Positions 47,724 to 51,251 of a stretch of 51,251 nt of DNA are shown here, one piece after another. The translations under genes and the position numbers were made by a program. Each line of letters starts with the position of its first letter. Position 1 is the stretch's first letter. The stretch is taken from contig CALFWR010000132.1 of assembly GCA_937928555.1 (NCBI GenBank), positions 1 to 51,251 on the forward strand, written 5' to 3'. Below the pieces are notes generated by a model, which saw only the letters and a program-made list of their open reading frames with translations, was not told the DNA's origin and searched no databases. The DNA is from an uncultured Pirellulaceae bacterium (GTDB lineage Bacteria > Planctomycetota > Planctomycetia > Pirellulales > Pirellulaceae).

Positions 47724-47854
47724 GAGGAATTTCGCCCAAGAGGAATTTTTCGAGAAAGAGGAATTTTTCGAGAGCCAGTCATCAAAAAAGTCCCTGCTAA
47801 CCGGATGCGTAAGCGCGGAACACCCCGCGAAACACCATCTGCGAAACACCATTT
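47724..47854 (+). repeat. Two short tandem arrays in an intergenic region
   Basis: GAGGAATTTTTCGAGA-type 18-bp units occupy 47740-47775, with a 16-bp variant in front (47724-47739). GCGAAACACCATYT (14 bp) occurs twice at 47827-47854, followed by a partial third. Both arrays sit in the 251-bp gap between the zinc-ribbon gene and the convergent hisA-like gene. CTCGCTAACGCGTCGGGTT at 47864-47882 matches 27550-27568 at 17 of 19 bases. Confidence 0.75.
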
Positions 47855-47932
47855 GCGAAAGGCCTCGCTAACGCGTCGGGTTCCCAAAAAATGCAACCCG
47901 ATTCTACCAACAGCACGCTGTATTGGCTGGCG

Positions 47933-48727
47933 TTATGTTCCATTGGAAACCGAAAACGATCCGTTCTGATTCCAGCACAGCAGCTCCTGGTATTTCAACG
48001 CCGAGCCACCGAAAATGTCCAGCCCGCTACCGACGGTAAAATCAAGCTTTCCATCGCTTAGTCGATCGATGGTTTGAATGTCCTGAAAACTTGCGATGCC
48101 ACCGGCGTAAGTCACCGGTCGCAAGTCAAAATTCGAAAGCTCGCCGACGAGTGCTTCATCGATTCCGCCGACTTTGCCTTCGACGTCTGCTGAATGCACA
48201 AGGAACTCGTCACAGTACGGTGCCAGTCGCTCAAACAGCTCTTTGTTGACGAGAGTGTTGGTCGTCGTTCTCCATCGATCGGTCGCGACGTTCCAGGCTT
48301 CGCCGCTTTTGCGACAACTCAGATCGATCACCAACCGCGAGCTGCCGATTTCTTTGGCCAACAGTCGCACGCGTTCCCAGTCAAGCTCGCCAGCGGAAAA
48401 CAGCCAGGATGTCACGATGAGATGACTGGCTCCTTTTTCGATCCACTGCTGGCCATTGTCGAGATTCAAACCGCCGCCAAGCTGCAATCCGTCAGGCCAG
48501 GCCGAGAGGGCACGTGATGCTGCATCGTCATTGCCTTCACCAAGCCGAATGACGTGTCCGCCTTTGAGGCCATCGCGTCTGAAAAGTTCAGCGAACCACG
48601 ACGCGTCCCGATCCGCCACAAAGTTTTCTTTGAATTCAGGACCGTCAATGGTGCCCCCAACAATTTGCTTGACCGAACCTTCGTGAAGGTCAATGCAGGG
48701 ACGGAACTTGGAGTGTCGACGCGTCAT
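47933..48727 (-). CDS. hisA: ProFAR isomerase, eukaryotic type (HIS6-like HisA)
   Basis: A 264-aa enzyme for the fourth step of histidine synthesis, opening the ribose of ProFAR to PRFAR. It has the fungal/plant HIS6 pattern, unlike bacterial HisA: CIDLHEGSVKQIVGG, GGHVIRLGEGNDDAA, LQLGGGLN, ASHLIVTSWLF, RLVIDLSCRK, DEFLVHSADVEGKVGGIDE, VTYAGGIAS and SGLDIFGG. The catalytic Asp near the N-terminus (CIDLH) and the second Asp (SADVEG) are present. Full length. It stands alone, away from any his operon; no other histidine gene is in the window. No clear ribosome site. Confidence 0.92.
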   Translation of the reverse strand: MTRRHSKFRPCIDLHEGSVKQIVGGTIDGPEFKENFVADRDASWFAELFRRDGLKGGHVIRLGEGNDDAASRALSAWPDGLQLGGGLNLDNGQQWIEKGASHLIVTSWLFSAGELDWERVRLLAKEIGSSRLVIDLSCRKSGEAWNVATDRWRTTTNTLVNKELFERLAPYCDEFLVHSADVEGKVGGIDEALVGELSNFDLRPVTYAGGIASFQDIQTIDRLSDGKLDFTVGSGLDIFGGSALKYQELLCWNQNGSFSVSNGT

Positions 48728-48895
48728 GATGTGACTCGAGGATGTGGTGGAACCGTATTGTAATCCTCAGTTCGAAAAGTTTTGAAGGGGTCAACTTCAA
48801 TCTGGCTGTCAGCGGCGATCGTTATCGCAAATTCCTGTAGAACCGGAATGATTCTGTTTCATTGTCATGAAACCGAAGTTTAACCCGCCGTCCCC

Positions 48896-49693
48896 TCAAG
48901 CTGCCTTATTTGCCTCGATGGGCTCGATGGGCTCGAGATTGTTCGGTCGAACGCCAGCCATTGCGGCCAATTCAACTCGAATCGCAGTGTTGAGAATGTG
49001 CCGAACCCGGAAAAGCAGCTCTGTCGCAGGCACGCCATCGACTACGCGATGATCAAAGGTCAGCACGATCCGGCTTTTTCCCTTTCGCGGCATCGGATCG
49101 ACGCCGATGGTGGTCGTGTTGGGCCCCAGGTGGTAGGCACCGTAAGCTCCTTTGTAGCCGGAGACGCTCATCCCAAAGGTTCCCATGTGAAAGGCACGCT
49201 TTCGCGGCCAAACGTTAAAAAGCATCCACCATGCCAGTTTCCGCAGTGGCCCTGGCCAGCGAGCAAACCGTACTTGATGACGAAACTGTTTGATTTCGTT
49301 CACCGGTGCTTTGCGAAAGTGGTCGTACTGATTCTGTAATTCCAGCAGTGTGAGGTTGTCTGGTTCGTTAAATCGGGCAAACAGCAGCCGCTCTTCTCCC
49401 ATGTGCTCGCGGGAGATTGTCATCATGCAGACATTTTGGTGATGCTGGTAAAGATGGGGCCACGGAAATTTGACATAGCCGCACTGAAAACGGGGCATCT
49501 GGGCACAGGCTGCTGCATGTGCTTTCATCACCAACACGTTCCAACTGATTCGTGGGCGAACCATCCGCCGCAGCTTGGCGATGTCCGGCAAATCCCAGTC
49601 ACACGCCACCGATGCCAACGGCATCCGCGAGGCCATGTGAATGACGTCGTCTACCAGTCTTCTGCCATTGGAAAGTGCAATCCTGTTACCCAT
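48896..49693 (-). CDS. Stand-alone 2-oxoacid dehydrogenase E2/CAT-type acyltransferase domain
   Basis: A 265-aa protein with only the acyltransferase core of the E2/chloramphenicol acetyltransferase fold. The C-terminal catalytic motif is intact (LTFDHRVVDGVPA, with H-x3-D-G). Upstream, ISWNVLVMKAHAAACAQMP and NVCMMTISREH match the E2 core. No lipoyl or subunit-binding domain is present, so it is not a standard pyruvate dehydrogenase E2. A basic-aromatic insert (PGPLRKLAWWMLFNVWPRKR) could lie on the membrane. The acyl acceptor is unknown. Gap to hisA is 168 bp, same strand; co-transcription is possible. Confidence 0.75.
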   Translation of the reverse strand: MGNRIALSNGRRLVDDVIHMASRMPLASVACDWDLPDIAKLRRMVRPRISWNVLVMKAHAAACAQMPRFQCGYVKFPWPHLYQHHQNVCMMTISREHMGEERLLFARFNEPDNLTLLELQNQYDHFRKAPVNEIKQFRHQVRFARWPGPLRKLAWWMLFNVWPRKRAFHMGTFGMSVSGYKGAYGAYHLGPNTTTIGVDPMPRKGKSRIVLTFDHRVVDGVPATELLFRVRHILNTAIRVELAAMAGVRPNNLEPIEPIEANKAA

Positions 49694-50064
49694 GGTCGGA
49701 TTGTCTCAACTGACTGATTTTGCAGCAATACGAATGCATGCAACGTCGCTGTTGCCAAAATGCCAGCAAGCCTTGAACAAATGCGGTTGTGCGGCGTACC
49801 ACTGCTGCCCACGACGATCGGTCCCGCTTCAGAATTGCGACGACCGATAAATTGAACCCTGTTACCAGTGACTTTTTTTCAAATCCTGGCAATTGAGCTC
49901 AACTGAAAAGTTTCGGTTGTCCGGATGTTCCTCATAACCGGAACGTTATTTTTTTGAAACGTTGTCAGAGTTGCGTGTTTCGCCTGTTCCAGGGCTAACT
50001 ACGCCTTACCTTTTCAGCGTGAAAAAGGACTTAAATCCCCCCTCGATTCCGTCGGAGTCAATTC
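49694..50064 (+). other. Intergenic region before the Cys-rich surface protein
   Basis: 371 bp between divergent genes. TGTCTCAACTGACT (about 49704-49717) is identical to the interior of element A2 near its right end, perhaps a remnant. GGAACGTTA followed by a T-run near 49940 could be an alternative-sigma promoter but is too weak to call. Confidence 0.35.
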
Positions 50065-51090
50065 ATGAACCGTTCAAAAATCCTCATCCTCTCTGCGATC
50101 CTCGTCGCGGGTCAGCTTTTCGTGTCAGCCGATACGGCTCAGGCCGGTCCGTTGCTTGATTGGCTTCGTGGACGTTCATCCAACAGTTTTAACCGTCAGC
50201 AGGCGGCGTACAACTATTACGGCAACCAGCCCAACACGGTGCAGCTTGCCGAAACAGGTCACAATCCTGCCGGATTGCAGCCCGGCCAATGCATGAGAAC
50301 ATGTAACAAAACATGCACTCGCACGGTTGTGAACTACGTGCCTTACACGGCATATCGGACGAACTGGAATCGCGTTCCGGTCACCTCGTATCGACCGGTA
50401 ACCAACAGCGATCCCTGCACAGGCTGTACCGTCACCTGCATGCGACCATGCACCACGTACACCTACCAGGCACAGCGCGTTCCCTATACAACCTACCGAC
50501 CGGTTTATCGCCAAGAGGCTTATCAGGTTCCCGTAACAACCATCACCAACAATTGTGCTACAGGCGGTTGCGACTCATGTGGAACAGGTGTTAGCGGAAA
50601 CGTGCCTTCCACCGTTACCCCACCGAATTTTTCGAATCCCCAAGGTAGCGGAACGTCAAATGGAACGTCAAATTTTGGTGGCAGCCAATTCGAAACACCA
50701 ACGTTCCCGGGAACAACGTCTCCCGGATCTCCAGCGGACTCGGCCCCGTCAGTTTTTCAGGGCCAGGGCAGTGGTGCGAGAGTTGACGTCGATCAGACCC
50801 GTTTGCTGAGCACACGGGCAAATGCCACCGTTCCGCAAATCACCATCCCGCGCGATTTGCAGCGGCAGGTTCCGTCTCACTCAGCAATGGCTCCACGGAA
50901 ATCGGCAACGGCCCCACGGCGTTCTGCAATGGTTCCGATCAAAAGAAAGTTGAACTACTCGGCAGTTCGTTTGGCCAGTCACGTTGAATCGCGGGAGTCG
51001 AATCCCGTACGAGTGTCAGTGCGATCGACTTCTGCAAACAAGCGTCGCAGCTTGCGGGAAATCAACAGCATCTGGCAAGACGCCCGATAA
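50065..51090 (+). CDS. Exported Cys- and Tyr-rich protein
   Basis: A 341-aa protein with a signal peptide (KILILSAILVAGQLFVSA, cut near AQAG). The middle (about 75-180) has paired cysteines (CMRTCNKTC, CTGCTVTCMRPC, CATGGCDSC) and repeated VPYT-x-YR segments (YVPYTAYR, VPYTTYRPVYR). A Gly/Ser/Pro-rich linker and a very basic tail follow (SAMAPRKSATAPRRSAMVP). This resembles planctomycete cell-surface Cys/Tyr/Val-rich (YTV-like) proteins found in the proteinaceous wall, where disulphides and tyrosines may cross-link. GGAG 8 nt before ATG 50065 supports the start. The element A5 begins 21 bp after its stop. Confidence 0.65.
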   Translation: MNRSKILILSAILVAGQLFVSADTAQAGPLLDWLRGRSSNSFNRQQAAYNYYGNQPNTVQLAETGHNPAGLQPGQCMRTCNKTCTRTVVNYVPYTAYRTNWNRVPVTSYRPVTNSDPCTGCTVTCMRPCTTYTYQAQRVPYTTYRPVYRQEAYQVPVTTITNNCATGGCDSCGTGVSGNVPSTVTPPNFSNPQGSGTSNGTSNFGGSQFETPTFPGTTSPGSPADSAPSVFQGQGSGARVDVDQTRLLSTRANATVPQITIPRDLQRQVPSHSAMAPRKSATAPRRSAMVPIKRKLNYSAVRLASHVESRESNPVRVSVRSTSANKRRSLREINSIWQDAR

Positions 51091-51110
51091 CTTGTTGGGT
51101 GTGTTGTCAT

Positions 51111-51251
51111 CCCGGATTATTCACGACGACGGGCGTTGATCCTACGTCTGGCCAACAGAAGCAACGGAAAAGCTGAACTTCAACAAGAAATGTGAATCGT
51201 CCAGTAGATGAAAACCACAGCGATCGTTTGACCGCATCAGAGTCGCGGATC
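51111..51251 (+). mobile_element. 187-bp MITE-like element, subfamily A, copy A5 (cut by window end)
   Basis: The left terminus (CCCGGATTATTCACGA then CGACGGGCG) and the first 141 bp match A2 and A3 closely. The window stops inside it at AGAGTCGCGGATC. The left flank is GTCAT (51106-51110); the right flank is outside the window. In this copy TTTCATC is changed to TTTGACC, which breaks the GATGAAA stem. Confidence 0.9.

Noticed and set aside
47690..47725. tRNA-like GGTTCGAACC
   Set aside because: It resembles a T-loop, but no acceptor, anticodon or D-arm fits in the surrounding 80 bases, part of which is coding.
49930..49975. ECF-sigma promoter before the Cys-rich protein
   Set aside because: GGAAC with a 16-bp spacer and GTTGTC is only a partial match, and it lies about 100 bp from the start codon; not strong enough to list.

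Overview
The window looks like a piece of a planctomycete chromosome, most likely from the Pirellulaceae or a close relative. This is inferred from gene content: Tat-exported Gfo/Idh/MocA oxidoreductases and xylose-isomerase-like TIM barrels, a leucine-rich-repeat exported protein, a DUF1573 protein, a 1.6 kb-residue PQQ-propeller protein, an NPYASP N-terminal motif, zinc-ribbon membrane proteins and Cys-rich exported proteins. Most genes are moderately GC-rich. Two stretches (about 22.1-23.5 kb and 30.2-33.4 kb) read as AT-richer and hold genes I mostly cannot name. I see no rRNA, tRNA, CRISPR array, prophage or full insertion sequence.

Layout. 0.4-2.2 kb: divergent alpha/beta hydrolase and CmoB-like methyltransferase. 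2.8-8.5 kb: exported barrel-like protein, a coupled GT2 glycosyltransferase and polytopic membrane protein pair, and a small outer-membrane beta-barrel. 8.6-13.3 kb: a minus-strand operon (GNAT-like protein, ketosynthase-like protein without its catalytic triad, Gfo/Idh/MocA oxidoreductase) divergent from an extended SDR. 13.8-19.9 kb: gltB-gltD glutamate synthase. 20-22 kb: DUF1444 protein and two small proteins. 22.2-23.5 kb: AT-rich pair, the second a frameshifted HEPN-like gene. 23.7-26.5 kb: GntR(YtrA-type)-ATPase-permease operon with a promoter/operator that predicts a nearly leaderless mRNA. 26.9-30.2 kb: GNAT, Tat oxidoreductase, LRR protein. 30.7-33.3 kb: DUF1573 protein, Cys-rich exported protein and an unknown. 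33.5-38.2 kb: TIM-barrel protein divergent from mnmG, followed by overlapping uppS-cdsA. 38.2-43.4 kb: zinc-ribbon membrane protein and the PQQ protein, whose starts overlap divergently. 43.4-51.1 kb: DinB-like, a membrane-anchored pseudokinase, upp, zinc-ribbon protein, a eukaryotic-type HisA, a stand-alone E2/CAT-type acyltransferase domain and a Cys-rich exported protein.

The most striking feature outside the genes is a family of short non-coding elements of constant length (186-187 bp) with CCCGGATTATTCACGA terminal inverted repeats. Two complete copies are flanked by perfect 5-bp direct repeats (TTAAC; CTCAA) and a third by a 4/5 match (ATTAA/ATTAG), which marks them as transposed, MITE-like elements. 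There are two sequence subfamilies, and both ends of the window lie inside copies, so the window is probably an assembly contig bounded by this repeat. Decayed copies appear to make up some intergenic regions, including the one upstream of mnmG.

Other leads are the triad-less ketosynthase with its GNAT and oxidoreductase partners, the pseudokinase, and HisA of the fungal/plant HIS6 type. Everything here was read by eye; family names come from motif recognition, not database searches.
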